A DNA stretch of 19,656 nucleotides from NCBI GenBank assembly GCA_034432855.1, contig DAOUBA010000015.1:1-19656 (forward strand). The letters are read 5' to 3'. Made by a program: the position numbers and the translations under genes. Of this stretch, positions 1 to 7,081 are shown in pieces. The DNA comes from DAOUBA01 sp034432855. GTDB lineage: Bacteria; Chloroflexota; Anaerolineae; B4-G1. Numbering within the stretch: position 1 is the first letter of the stretch; every line of letters begins with the position of its first letter. The notes below the pieces were generated by a model that ran no database searches, had not been told where the DNA came from, and was given only the letters and a program-made list of their open reading frames with translations.

Positions 1-135
1 ACTCGGAGAAAAAGAGCTGTCCCTGCTACTGTCTGCCAGCGACAGATAGTATGCCAGGATCATCCCGATTGGGCAAATGGAGACGGTGCTCACACCGCTT
101 CCACTAATTCATATTATACGAGGAGATAAGGAATA

Positions 136-984
136 ATGTTATTGCCGCGTGAAGAGGGTGAATTGTTTTTCAAACTCCACTGGACGCTGCTGGCGTATAC
201 CAACCAGCATTTGCATATCCTCGAGCAGGAGACCGACAAGGAGGATATCCCGTTCCTTCCAGCTGAGAACCGGATGCAACTTCGCGACGCGCTCTACGAG
301 CACCCTGAACTCTTGCAGGGATTCATCGCCGAGAACCCGGAGCGATTGACTGCCGACGAGTTGAGCATCGTTGCCAGCTGGCAACATCGCGTCCAAGACG
401 ATTTCTACATCCTCCGTTATCTCAAGCGTTATGCCGTCTTCCTCGGCCACAAGCCCTCGCGCCTCTATGGTGTCTGGGCTCTGAGCGAGCCGATAGATAC
501 GATACTGTGCGGCCACCCACTACCCGTCCTCGTCAGGGCCGTCCTGCTCCCGTTCAAGGACAAGATCATCTACGACGGTTATCTGAGCACGTATGGCATC
601 TTTTTCGGCGGCGGCATCCGCTCGAGCCTGAACGCGACCTATAACCGGCTCAAAAAGCGGGAAGGGATTGTCGAGCGGCTGCTGGGGCCCGATGGCAAGC
701 CCGCAACGGTGACCAGCCTGGAGCGGCGCGCTCCACGCAAGCCACCGCCGGATTGGAAGCCGGTGGTGGACGAGATTGCCGCGAAGGCCGAACAGATCCG
801 CCGCGCCGAGACGGAGACACAGGAAGGTGCCGCCGCCATATTGCGCGCCGCCGCGAAACTGGCTCAAATGGCATTCCAGCAGCCGGACGCAGTGGAAGCC
901 CACCTGAAACAACTGAGCAGCGTGCGCCGGGCGTTGACCAAGTTGGAAAACGTGCTGTATGAGGATATGTACGACGAGGAGTAG
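136..984 (+). CDS. Hypothetical protein, unrecognised family
   Basis: I do not recognise this 282-residue protein. It has no signal peptide and no clear membrane segment, so it is probably cytoplasmic. The first two thirds look like a compact mixed fold with a distinctive central stretch, I-I-Y-D-G-Y-L then G-I-F-F-G-G-G-I-R, at about residues 148-164. The last 90 residues are charged, alanine-rich and probably helical. The ATG at 136 is preceded by AGGAG at 121-125 and AAGGA at 128-132, which supports the start. An AT-rich stretch around 108-118 could hold a -10 element, but I see no matching -35. The end overlaps the start of the next gene by 26 bases, suggesting translational coupling. No function can be assigned. 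Confidence 0.75.
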   Translation: MLLPREEGELFFKLHWTLLAYTNQHLHILEQETDKEDIPFLPAENRMQLRDALYEHPELLQGFIAENPERLTADELSIVASWQHRVQDDFYILRYLKRYAVFLGHKPSRLYGVWALSEPIDTILCGHPLPVLVRAVLLPFKDKIIYDGYLSTYGIFFGGGIRSSLNATYNRLKKREGIVERLLGPDGKPATVTSLERRAPRKPPPDWKPVVDEIAAKAEQIRRAETETQEGAAAILRAAAKLAQMAFQQPDAVEAHLKQLSSVRRALTKLENVLYEDMYDEE

Positions 985-2998
985 GCTCCGTCTCGCCAGC
1001 CTGCTGGCAAGCCTGCTGCTGGTCGGCAGCGCATTGTTCGCACGGCAGCATGCTCTACGGCACATCGTCACGGTTCCCTACACCCCGCTCTCCGGCACGG
1101 CGGAATGGGAGGGCGACTGGGAGTTCTCCGCGCTGGGCGCCGACCCCAGCGAAGCAGGCAGTCAGGACGGTAGCGACCGCGTGACGATCCCCTTCACCGG
1201 CACCGACCTGGCATTGCGAGTGCGGCGCGGCAATTATCGCGGCTACTTCTACGTCACGGTGGACGGGTTGCCGGCCAACCGCCTGCCCCGCGATGCGCGC
1301 GGCGCGTATCTCGTGCTCACCTCACCCGACTATGCCACTCAGGTAGTCACCATCCCCGTCGCCGGTGGCCTGGAAGATGGCCCACACACTGCCGTGATCG
1401 TTGCCGAGCGCGGCTGGGATCAGTGGCCGCTGGTGGGCTGGAGCGTGAGTCGCATGCCCGATGTCTCTCTGTATCGCCAACTGCTTTTCGCAGCGGCGGT
1501 GCTGGGATTGGCAACCCTGGGCGGAGCAGTTTGGGAGTGGAGAAGCAAAGGGGCAGGGAGACAGGTGGGCCGAAGAGAGGAATCCCCGCTCCCCAACTCC
1601 CAATCCCTAATCCCCACTCTTCCAGTCCCCGACCTCCAACTCCCTCTGTTGCTCATCGCCGCCGCCGTGTTCTACTTCTCGCCCTGGTGGCCGCTGACCG
1701 CCGTGGCCGGGCTTGGGCTGGCGGCGCTCATCGTCCTGCGGCTCGACCTGGGACTGGCGCTCGCCGCGGCGACGGCGCCTTTCTACTTGCACCCGCGCCC
1801 CCTGTTCGGTAAAGCCTTCTCGATGGCGGAGATCGCCACGCTACTTTGTGTGCTTTCCTGGGGAGCCGGACTGTTCGTGCGCTATAGATTACACACTCGA
1901 AATTACGGATCGCGTTCCCCAATCCCTAACCCCCAATCCCTAATCTCCCCACTTGATCTCGCCGTCCTCTTTTTAATCACCGTGGCCGTGGCCTCGACGT
2001 GCACTGCAGAATTCCGCCACGTCGCCCTACGTGAACTGCGCGTCGCCATCCTGGAGCCGGCGCTCTTTTATCTGATGCTGCGCACGAGCCGCCTGAACGA
2101 CAGGGCCACCTGGCGGTTAGTGGATTTCTTCGTGTTGGGGGCCGTCGCCGTGGCCTTTATCGGTCTGGTGCAATACGCGCTCGGCGTCAATATCATCACC
2201 GCCGAGGAGGGTTTTCGCCGGCTGCGCTCCGTCTACGGTTCGCCCAACAACGCCGCCCTCTACCTGGAACGGGCGCTGCTGCCGCTCGTGGCCGTCGCGC
2301 TGTTCGGCAGGTCACGCGCGCGGCGTGTGGCCTACGGCGCGTTTGTGGCACCGGTGGGAGCGGCTATGCTGCTCACGTTCTCCAAGGGGGCGCTCGTCCT
2401 GGGTCTGCCACTTTCGCTGCTGGCGTTGGGGCTGCTTGCGGGCGGGCGCTGGCGTTGGGCCGCGCTGGGGATGGTGACGCTGATTGCCGTAGCCGTGGCG
2501 CTGCTCCTGCAAACGCCCCGTTTCGCGTCCCTGCTCGACACGACCGGCGGAACCACCTTCTTCCGCCTGAGCCTCTGGCGCTCGGCGTGGACGATGTTCC
2601 GCGAGCACCCCTGGCTGGGGGTCGGGCCGGACAACTTTTTGTACTGGTATCGCAGCCGTTACATCATGCCCGCTGCCTGGCAGGAACCGGATCTCTCTCA
2701 AGCCCACAATATCTTTCTCGATTATGCCACGCGACTGGGCGTCGTGGGCCTGGCGGCGGGGCTCTGGCTGCAGATCGCCTTCTGGCGGCGGGCATTGCCG
2801 CTGCGTCGCCTGGCCGATCGCAACCGCCGCGCGCTGGCATTGGGGCTGATGGGTGGGATGGTCAACTTCCTGGCCCATGGCCTGGTGGATGCCTCTTATT
2901 TCATCATTGACCTGGCTTTTGCCTTCTTCATGACCCTCGGCCTGGTGCAATGGTTGGCAAGGAGTGAGAGCGATGAATCAGAGACCCAACTATCTTAA
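959..2998 (+). CDS. O-antigen ligase/polymerase (Wzy_C)-like membrane protein with extracytoplasmic beta domain
   Basis: A 679-residue multi-pass membrane protein. Residues about 9-28 form a first membrane segment. About 40-165 form a soluble, beta-rich region (pattern I-P-F-T-G-T-D-L, then Y-V-T-V-D-G, ending P-H-T-A-V-I-V) resembling jelly-roll carbohydrate-binding folds. From about 170 onward there are many hydrophobic helices. Wzy_C/O-antigen-ligase hallmarks are Y-G-S-P-N-N near 427 and H-N-I-F-L-D-Y followed by G-V-V-G-L near 583. The family joins or transfers glycan polymers on lipid carriers at the outer face of the cytoplasmic membrane; the substrate here is unknown. Two loops (about residues 208-229 and 320-331) are encoded by short CCCAATCCCTAAT-like repeats. 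The start overlaps the preceding gene by 26 bases, and the end overlaps the next by 26 bases. It could be a polymerase rather than a ligase. Confidence 0.85.
   Translation: MRICTTRSRLRLASLLASLLLVGSALFARQHALRHIVTVPYTPLSGTAEWEGDWEFSALGADPSEAGSQDGSDRVTIPFTGTDLALRVRRGNYRGYFYVTVDGLPANRLPRDARGAYLVLTSPDYATQVVTIPVAGGLEDGPHTAVIVAERGWDQWPLVGWSVSRMPDVSLYRQLLFAAAVLGLATLGGAVWEWRSKGAGRQVGRREESPLPNSQSLIPTLPVPDLQLPLLLIAAAVFYFSPWWPLTAVAGLGLAALIVLRLDLGLALAAATAPFYLHPRPLFGKAFSMAEIATLLCVLSWGAGLFVRYRLHTRNYGSRSPIPNPQSLISPLDLAVLFLITVAVASTCTAEFRHVALRELRVAILEPALFYLMLRTSRLNDRATWRLVDFFVLGAVAVAFIGLVQYALGVNIITAEEGFRRLRSVYGSPNNAALYLERALLPLVAVALFGRSRARRVAYGAFVAPVGAAMLLTFSKGALVLGLPLSLLALGLLAGGRWRWAALGMVTLIAVAVALLLQTPRFASLLDTTGGTTFFRLSLWRSAWTMFREHPWLGVGPDNFLYWYRSRYIMPAAWQEPDLSQAHNIFLDYATRLGVVGLAAGLWLQIAFWRRALPLRRLADRNRRALALGLMGGMVNFLAHGLVDASYFIIDLAFAFFMTLGLVQWLARSESDESETQLS
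1581..1646 (+). repeat. Degenerate CCCAATCCCTAATCCCC-type repeat inside a coding region
   Basis: Low-complexity pyrimidine-rich tract with imperfect repeats of the kind CCCCAACTCCCAATCCCTAA followed by TCCCCACTC and more C-rich units. It lies in frame within the O-antigen-ligase-like gene and encodes a Pro/Ser/Gln/Leu-rich linker (P-N-S-Q-S-L-I-P) between two membrane segments. A second copy occurs at 1917-1950. The same words in two separate loops suggest insertion of a repeat family rather than conserved protein sequence. Confidence 0.65.
1917..1950 (+). repeat. Second copy of the CCCAATCCCTAAT-type repeat
   Basis: Tandem CCCCAATCCCTAA followed by CCCCCAATCCCTAAT, nearly identical to the core of the tract at 1591-1615. 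It stays in frame and encodes S-P-I-P-N-P-Q-S-L-I-S in a hydrophilic loop of the O-antigen-ligase-like protein. Confidence 0.65.
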
Positions 2999-3653
2999 CA
3001 CCTTCATCCTGCTGCTGATCCTGGCCACCCTTGTCGTCGGCGGCATCCTGCTGGTCGGCTACCTCCGGCGGATCACGCAACCGCTGGAACAGGCCGAACG
3101 ACGGCTCCAGGAGCAGTTCGCACAGATCGTCAATCCCACCCCGACCATCCTCCCAGACCCCGTCACCATCGTCCACCAGGTACAGGACCTCAGCCGGTTG
3201 GAGACGGCCTCCTACGTCATCGAGAAGGTCATCACCGCCGAGTCGGGGCAGGGGGCTTTTAATTTCTTGTTCGGCGATCGGCTGATCCTGGTGGCGCACG
3301 GGCAGGTCATCGCCGGGGTGGACCTGGGCAAGATGGTCGCGGGCGACATTGCCGTCGCCGAGGATGGTACGGTGATCGTGAGGCTGCCGCCACCGGAAAT
3401 CCTGGTCGCCACGCTAGACAACGATAAATCCTACGTCTACGACCGGGATACAGGGCTGATCGGCATGAATCCGTCGCTCGAAACCGCCGCCCGTCAGGCT
3501 GCAGTGCAGGAGATCACCAACGCGGCGTTGGAGGACGGCATCCTGGAAACGGCCCGGCGCAACGCCGAGACCTACGTGCGCCAATTGATCCTGTCCCTGG
3601 GTTTCCGTGAAGTCGTCTTTATCGCGGCGACTGCCGTTCCGAGGACACCATAG
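2973..3653 (+). CDS. DUF4230 family membrane-anchored protein
   Basis: A 226-residue protein with one N-terminal membrane helix (about residues 9-30) followed by a short amphipathic region and a soluble domain. Segments typical of DUF4230 are D-L-S-R-L-E-T-A-S-Y-V-I-E-K-V, then a hydrophobic strand, V-D-L-G-K-M, and L-P-P-P-E-I-L with a downstream Asp-rich strand. The C-terminal part is helical. The function of the family is unknown. I prefer the ATG at 2973, which has AGGAG at 2960-2964 eight bases upstream, over an in-frame GTG at 2964 that would sit on top of that ribosome binding site. It overlaps the preceding gene by 26 bases and is probably co-transcribed with it. A terminator-like hairpin follows at once. 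Confidence 0.8.
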   Translation: MNQRPNYLNTFILLLILATLVVGGILLVGYLRRITQPLEQAERRLQEQFAQIVNPTPTILPDPVTIVHQVQDLSRLETASYVIEKVITAESGQGAFNFLFGDRLILVAHGQVIAGVDLGKMVAGDIAVAEDGTVIVRLPPPEILVATLDNDKSYVYDRDTGLIGMNPSLETAARQAAVQEITNAALEDGILETARRNAETYVRQLILSLGFREVVFIAATAVPRTP

Positions 3654-3685
3654 AAAAAGCCCCGGCTTTCAGGGAACGGCCTTTT
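3654..3685. terminator. Bidirectional terminator-like hairpin between convergent genes
   Basis: AAAAG (3655-3659) pairs with CTTTT (3681-3685) and CCG (3662-3664) with CGG (3677-3679), with a small internal loop. Read on the plus strand the stem ends in CCTTTT. Read on the minus strand it ends in GGGGCTTTTT. It starts directly after the stop of the DUF4230 gene and lies about 125 bases past the stop of the minus-strand adaptor gene, a position suitable for both. Confidence 0.5.
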
Positions 3686-3783
3686 GTGTGGTGGGGCGAC
3701 GACCAGGTTGACGCACGCTGTACCGGCTGCAAACAGGAACGATCCCGACGACCGGGACGACAACGTGGGGTTGCAGTGCGCCA

Positions 3784-3810
3784 GCAACTGCAATCTGCAA
3801 TCCGCAATCC
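3784..3810. repeat. Short tandem GCAATCY heptamers
   Basis: Four adjacent units, GCAACT, GCAATCT, GCAATCC and GCAATCC, lie next to the stop codon of the minus-strand adaptor gene. Together with similar heptamers at 4981-5001 they look like dispersed intergenic microrepeats. Confidence 0.5.
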
Positions 3811-3811
3811 A

Positions 3812-4963
3812 CTATTCCGTCCGTATCTCCACCAGCGCCGTCATCCCCCAACGCAGCGGCGCGTCGCCCGCGTCGTCTAACTCCACCGTCACCGCGTACA
3901 CCACGTCCCCGCGATAGTCCCCCGCCTGCAGGGCGATCGCGCTCACCGTCCCGGTAAACTCTTCCCCCGGCAGCGCGTCCACCGTCACCGTCGCCGGTTG
4001 CCCCACCGCTACCCGCGCCACGTCCAACTCGGTCAGATCGGTGGTGCGAGCCTGTAGTTGATCGAGCGTCGCCAGCACGCACGCACTCTGCCCCGCCGCC
4101 ACCACGTCGCCCCCCTTGACGTTGACCGCCGTGACGGTGCCCGCGAACGGCGCCGTCAGCGCGGCCCGCGCCAGGTTGTCCTGGGCCTCCGCCAACGCCA
4201 ACTGCGCCGCGCGCACCGCCAACTCTGCCGCCTCGATCTCCGATGACTTTGCTCCCTCCAGCAGCCGCGCCAGCGCATCCTGTGCCTCCTGGTATGCCTG
4301 CTGTGCGCGCGTCACCTCGTTGCGCGCCGCCGTTTGCTGCGCCGCCCCTTGCTGCTGCACCCGCCGCAGCGCCAACTCCGCATCCTCGTACAACTTTCGG
4401 TCGTGGTCCACGTACCAGTAGTCAATCTCGCCACGATTGTAGCGCGCCAGGCTGATCTCGTAGCGCCGCTTGGCCTCGTCGTAGGCTTCCTGCGCATCTT
4501 CCAGCGCTTCGTTCAGCAGTGCGCTGTTCTGCACCGCCTGCAGGTTCAGTTGCGCGGCGTTGAGCGCCGCTGCCGCCTGGCTGACCGCGTTCTCGGCGCG
4601 GCGCACGTCGGCCTCCTCGGCAGGCTCTTGCAGTTGTTCGAGGGCGATCTCGGCCTGGCGCAGGTTGGTTTGGGCCTGCGCGACGGCGCGCTCCAGGCTG
4701 GCGCTGTCCAGCCGCGCCAGGGGGTCGCCTGCGGCAACGGTGTCGCCTTCCTGGACGAGCACCTCGGCGACGACGCCGGGGATGTCAAAGCGCACGTCGT
4801 TCCACTCCGCCGGCTCGATCACCGCTTCGGCGACGACGCTGCCCTCCCCGCCTTGCGCAACCACCGGCACGTCGGTGGGCGTCGCCGTCGTTGCTCCCCC
4901 ACATCCGGTGAGCCCCCCCAAGGCCAGAAGCCATATCCCAATGAATAATGCCTTGCGCGTCAT
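3812..4963 (-). CDS. MacA/HlyD-like periplasmic adaptor lipoprotein of an ABC exporter
   Basis: A 383-residue secreted lipoprotein. Its N-terminal hydrophobic helix ends in the lipobox L-T-G-C with Cys21. A lipoyl half-motif (P-G-V-V-A-E-V-L-V-Q-E-G-D-T-V at about 60-75) is followed by a long Ala/Glu/Gln-rich coiled coil (about 87-255). The second lipoyl half (A-P-F-A-G-T-V-T-A-V) and a beta-barrel region follow, ending T-A-L-V-E-I-R-T-E. This is the usual layout of membrane-fusion proteins that link an ABC exporter to the cell exterior. The ATG at 4963 has AGGAGG (4970-4975) six bases upstream; the longer reading from a TTG at 4978 would include that site and is rejected. The upstream neighbour is the matching exporter gene, which here is collapsed, so the adaptor may have no working partner. 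Confidence 0.88.
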   Translation of the reverse strand: MTRKALFIGIWLLALGGLTGCGGATTATPTDVPVVAQGGEGSVVAEAVIEPAEWNDVRFDIPGVVAEVLVQEGDTVAAGDPLARLDSASLERAVAQAQTNLRQAEIALEQLQEPAEEADVRRAENAVSQAAAALNAAQLNLQAVQNSALLNEALEDAQEAYDEAKRRYEISLARYNRGEIDYWYVDHDRKLYEDAELALRRVQQQGAAQQTAARNEVTRAQQAYQEAQDALARLLEGAKSSEIEAAELAVRAAQLALAEAQDNLARAALTAPFAGTVTAVNVKGGDVVAAGQSACVLATLDQLQARTTDLTELDVARVAVGQPATVTVDALPGEEFTGTVSAIALQAGDYRGDVVYAVTVELDDAGDAPLRWGMTALVEIRTE

Positions 4964-4980
4964 AGGTTTCCTCCTCAACT

Positions 4981-5001
4981 TTACGCATTACGCATTGCGT
5001 A
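4981..5001. repeat. Short TTACGCA-type heptamer repeat
   Basis: TTACGCA, TTACGCA and TTGCGTA stand in tandem in the short gap between the ATPase/permease fusion gene and the adaptor gene. The phase and length resemble the heptamers at 3784-3810, but the sequence differs. Confidence 0.45.
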
Positions 5002-5026
5002 TTCCGTTCATCCGCCTGTCACCGAT

Positions 5027-5602
5027 TCATTCATACGCCAGCGCCTCGCGCACGCTGACCCGCGTTGCCCGTAGCGCCGGCCACAGGCTCGCCAGCGCCG
5101 AGAGCACGAGCACCACACTCAGCCAGATTATAACGCCGTTCACCGAAAATGCGAAATCGAGCGGCAGGTGCATCACCGTCTGGCCTACCGCGTTGCTAAA
5201 GGCCAGGGCGCCGGGGTAACTCAGCGGCCAGGCCAGCAGCCAGGAGAGCATTCCGATCAGGACGCCCTCGATCACAAAGAGGCGGGCGATGGCAGGCGAC
5301 GTCGCGCCGATGGCGCGCACCACGCCGATCTCGCGCCCGCGCCAGCGTGCCAGTTGATTCTCGCTCAGTTTATGTACCGCCTCGCCGCCGACGTAGACTT
5401 CGCCGCTGGTGGGACGGTCAATGCCGGTGATCATATTCAGGAGCGTGGACTTGCCGGAGCCGGAAGGGCCGACGACGCTGACGAACTCGCCGGGCTGCAC
5501 CTGGAGGGAGACGTTCTTCAACACCGTTGTCCTGCCCGCGCCGGTCTCGTAGACTTTTACCACAGCGCGCAGGTCAATCAGGGGTTCATTCGTGCTCTCC
5601 AT
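5027..5602 (-). pseudogene. Collapsed MacB-type exporter: start of ABC ATPase fused to end of FtsX-like permease
   Basis: The 191-residue product begins as a LolD/MacB-type ATPase. Walker A G-P-S-G-S-G-K-S-T is at about 45-53, then I-T-G-I-D-R-P-T-S-G-E-V, then L-A-R-W-R-G-R-E-I-G-V-V. At residues 89-95 (5319-5339) it turns into the C-terminal part of an FtsX-family permease: R-A-I-G-A-T, membrane helices, P-A-L-R-A-T-R-V-S-V-R-E-A-L-A-Y-E. The Q-loop, signature motif, Walker B and His switch of the ATPase are missing, as is most of the permease. ATPases of this family have R-G-R-x-I-G-V-V-F-Q and permeases R-E-I-G-V-x-R-A-I-G-A-T, so the joint lies in sequence the two genes would share. The ATG at 5602 has GGAGGG seven bases upstream. 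The product cannot be a functional exporter. Assembly collapse is an alternative to a true deletion. Confidence 0.85.
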
Positions 5603-5717
5603 CGCAGTTCCCTCCACTCAAGATCACCAGATGATGCAAAGGGTTCGGGGGGCAGACTACCTTCAATACGCACAAACGGCTCCTCTTCGGATCCTCTTGG
5701 CAGATGGGTAGGGAACG

Positions 5718-5747
5718 AAAAAGGCCGGCACAGGTGTAGTGCCGGCC
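5718..5747 (-). terminator. Intrinsic terminator of the sugar isomerase gene
   Basis: A perfect 9-bp stem, GGCCGGCAC (5723-5731) and GTGCCGGCC (5739-5747), encloses a 7-base loop. On the minus strand it is followed by TTTTT (5722-5718). It sits about 30 bases past the stop codon of the isomerase gene and ends the long minus-strand cluster. Confidence 0.92.
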
Positions 5748-5777
5748 TCATCGTGCTCGTTCGACGCTGGTGTTGGT

Positions 5778-6923
5778 CTACTTGAGCGACGGCAACGGCG
5801 GCAGGCGATCGGGATGGGGTGCCCGTGCCCGTACCAGGTAGGCCTCCAGCCAGCCCTGCGCCTTGTTGGGATGGGTCGTGGCGTACAGGATCGCTTCGTG
5901 ATCGAGTTCGTTGATGCGGTCGTTGGCCGCGCGGAGGGCATCCATCGAGACCTTGAGCGCCTGGTCCACCGGCATGCGCTCCGGGTTGATGTCAATGCCA
6001 AAGTAGCCCTGGTAGCCGTGCATCTTCATCACGTATAGCGCCGCCTCCATCGCCTCCGGGCTGATCATACCGACGTTGAGGTCCTGGTCATAGTTGCCCA
6101 GGGGTTGGGCGTTCCAGTGGGTGTGGGCCAGCCGGCCATACTCCAGCGCCAGGCTGAAGGCATAGGGCAGGTCTTCGTAGGCCATCAGCATGTGCCCGAC
6201 TTCGGGATTCATGCAACACAGCGCGTGACCCTGCTCCAGTAATTTGCGGTTGTCGGGGTGCTTCAGCAGGCTTTCGACCTTCATGCCCAGCAGGATGCCC
6301 TCGGCGGTAGTGCCGTAGAGGATGTGGCCGCGCGGTTCGTAGGGCTTGGGCTCCTCGGCCACGCGCACGCCGGGCACGGCGTCCATCGCCTCGGCCAACC
6401 CCTGCGCGAAGCGGTCGCGGGCAGCCATCATGTCCAGCCCAAAGCCGATCTCGTAGCCATCGCCGCCCGGCCAGACAACGGCAAAGTCGGTATCGAGTTC
6501 CTTGTTCAGTTCCAGCGTGCGCTTGACGCGCTCGATGGCCGCCTGGCGCACCTTGGGGTTAGGGTTAGAGAGCGAACCCCATTCCCACTGACCCTCGTAG
6601 AACAGGTTGGGCACCACGGTGACGATGCGGATGCCCGTATCGCGGCTGAACTGTTTCCACAGGTCGAGATTCTCCTCGTTGATCTCGTTGGGGTAGTGGG
6701 CCTCCATCCCGGCCAGGCCATAGTCGGCCAGTCCTGCAGCGATGTCCAGCCGCTCGGCGATGCTCAGCGGGGGGCCGTAGGCCTCGTGGAAACGGATGCT
6801 GCCCTTGGCGAAGAACCAGACACCGGCGGAAAACTTGAGTTCCAGGTTGAACTTTTTCAGGTGCTCCAGCATCTCATCCGGTGTGCGCCGTGTGGCTTGA
6901 GAACGCAGATCGACAAGTCCCAT
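5778..6923 (-). CDS. Xylose isomerase-superfamily sugar isomerase
   Basis: A 381-residue TIM-barrel protein that follows the short (Streptomyces/Actinoplanes-type) xylose isomerases in order. It has F-S-A-G-V-W-F-F near 31, His76 in M-E-A-H, V-W-P-G-G-D-G-Y-E near 150-158, E191 and K193 in E-P-K-P-Y-E-P-R-G, E241 and H244 in N-P-E-V-G-H, D279 and D281 in Y-D-Q-D-L, and D311 in G-I-D-I-N-P. These residues build the two divalent-metal sites. At the place where xylose isomerase has Asp in H-I-D-L-N, this protein has His269 in H-T-H-W-N, as in some L-rhamnose isomerases, so the aldose substrate is uncertain. Aldose-ketose isomerisation of imported sugar fits the cluster. AGGAG (6935-6939) stands 11 bases before the ATG. 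A strong terminator follows. Confidence 0.82.
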   Translation of the reverse strand: MGLVDLRSQATRRTPDEMLEHLKKFNLELKFSAGVWFFAKGSIRFHEAYGPPLSIAERLDIAAGLADYGLAGMEAHYPNEINEENLDLWKQFSRDTGIRIVTVVPNLFYEGQWEWGSLSNPNPKVRQAAIERVKRTLELNKELDTDFAVVWPGGDGYEIGFGLDMMAARDRFAQGLAEAMDAVPGVRVAEEPKPYEPRGHILYGTTAEGILLGMKVESLLKHPDNRKLLEQGHALCCMNPEVGHMLMAYEDLPYAFSLALEYGRLAHTHWNAQPLGNYDQDLNVGMISPEAMEAALYVMKMHGYQGYFGIDINPERMPVDQALKVSMDALRAANDRINELDHEAILYATTHPNKAQGWLEAYLVRARAPHPDRLPPLPSLK

Positions 6924-7061
6924 TTTTTGTATTCTCCTCTCTATGAGTGTAATCTAAAGCGAGGGTGGCTATGCCATCACCTCGGTGCTACCTTCAGTGT
7001 CTCCGGTGGGCCGACACCCACTGACCGTCATGACGGGCCGGGTTCGACTCCCACCATCGGG

Positions 7062-7078
7062 GCAGGCCGAGAGCCTGC
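7062..7078 (-). other. Small GC-rich hairpin after the intracellular GH10 gene
   Basis: GCAGGC (7062-7067) and GCCTGC (7073-7078) form a perfect 6-bp stem with a 5-base loop just past the stop codon at 7082. On the minus strand it is followed by CCCC rather than a T-run, so it is at best a weak or Rho-assisted terminator or an mRNA end-stabilising hairpin. The remaining 160-base gap up to the isomerase start holds only a weak tRNA T-arm-like string. Confidence 0.4.
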
Positions 7079-7081
7079 GCG

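Noticed and set aside
1..135. Promoter or RNA gene in the leading 135 bases
   Set aside because: A TATTAT at 112-117 is the only -10-like word, and no -35 at proper distance is present. No foldable RNA or repeat array seen.
6555..6570. Telomere-like GGGGTTAGGGTTAGAG inside the isomerase gene
   Set aside because: It encodes S-N-P-N-P-K in a place where related isomerases have a similar S/P-rich turn, so it is probably ordinary coding sequence rather than a third repeat insertion.
6963..7060. tRNA-like string on the plus strand with GGGTTCGACTCCC at 7040-7052 and possible 5' partner GGTGG
   Set aside because: The T-stem has only about three pairs, the acceptor about five, and no proper D-arm or anticodon arm with a 7-base loop can be built. 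At most a tRNA remnant.
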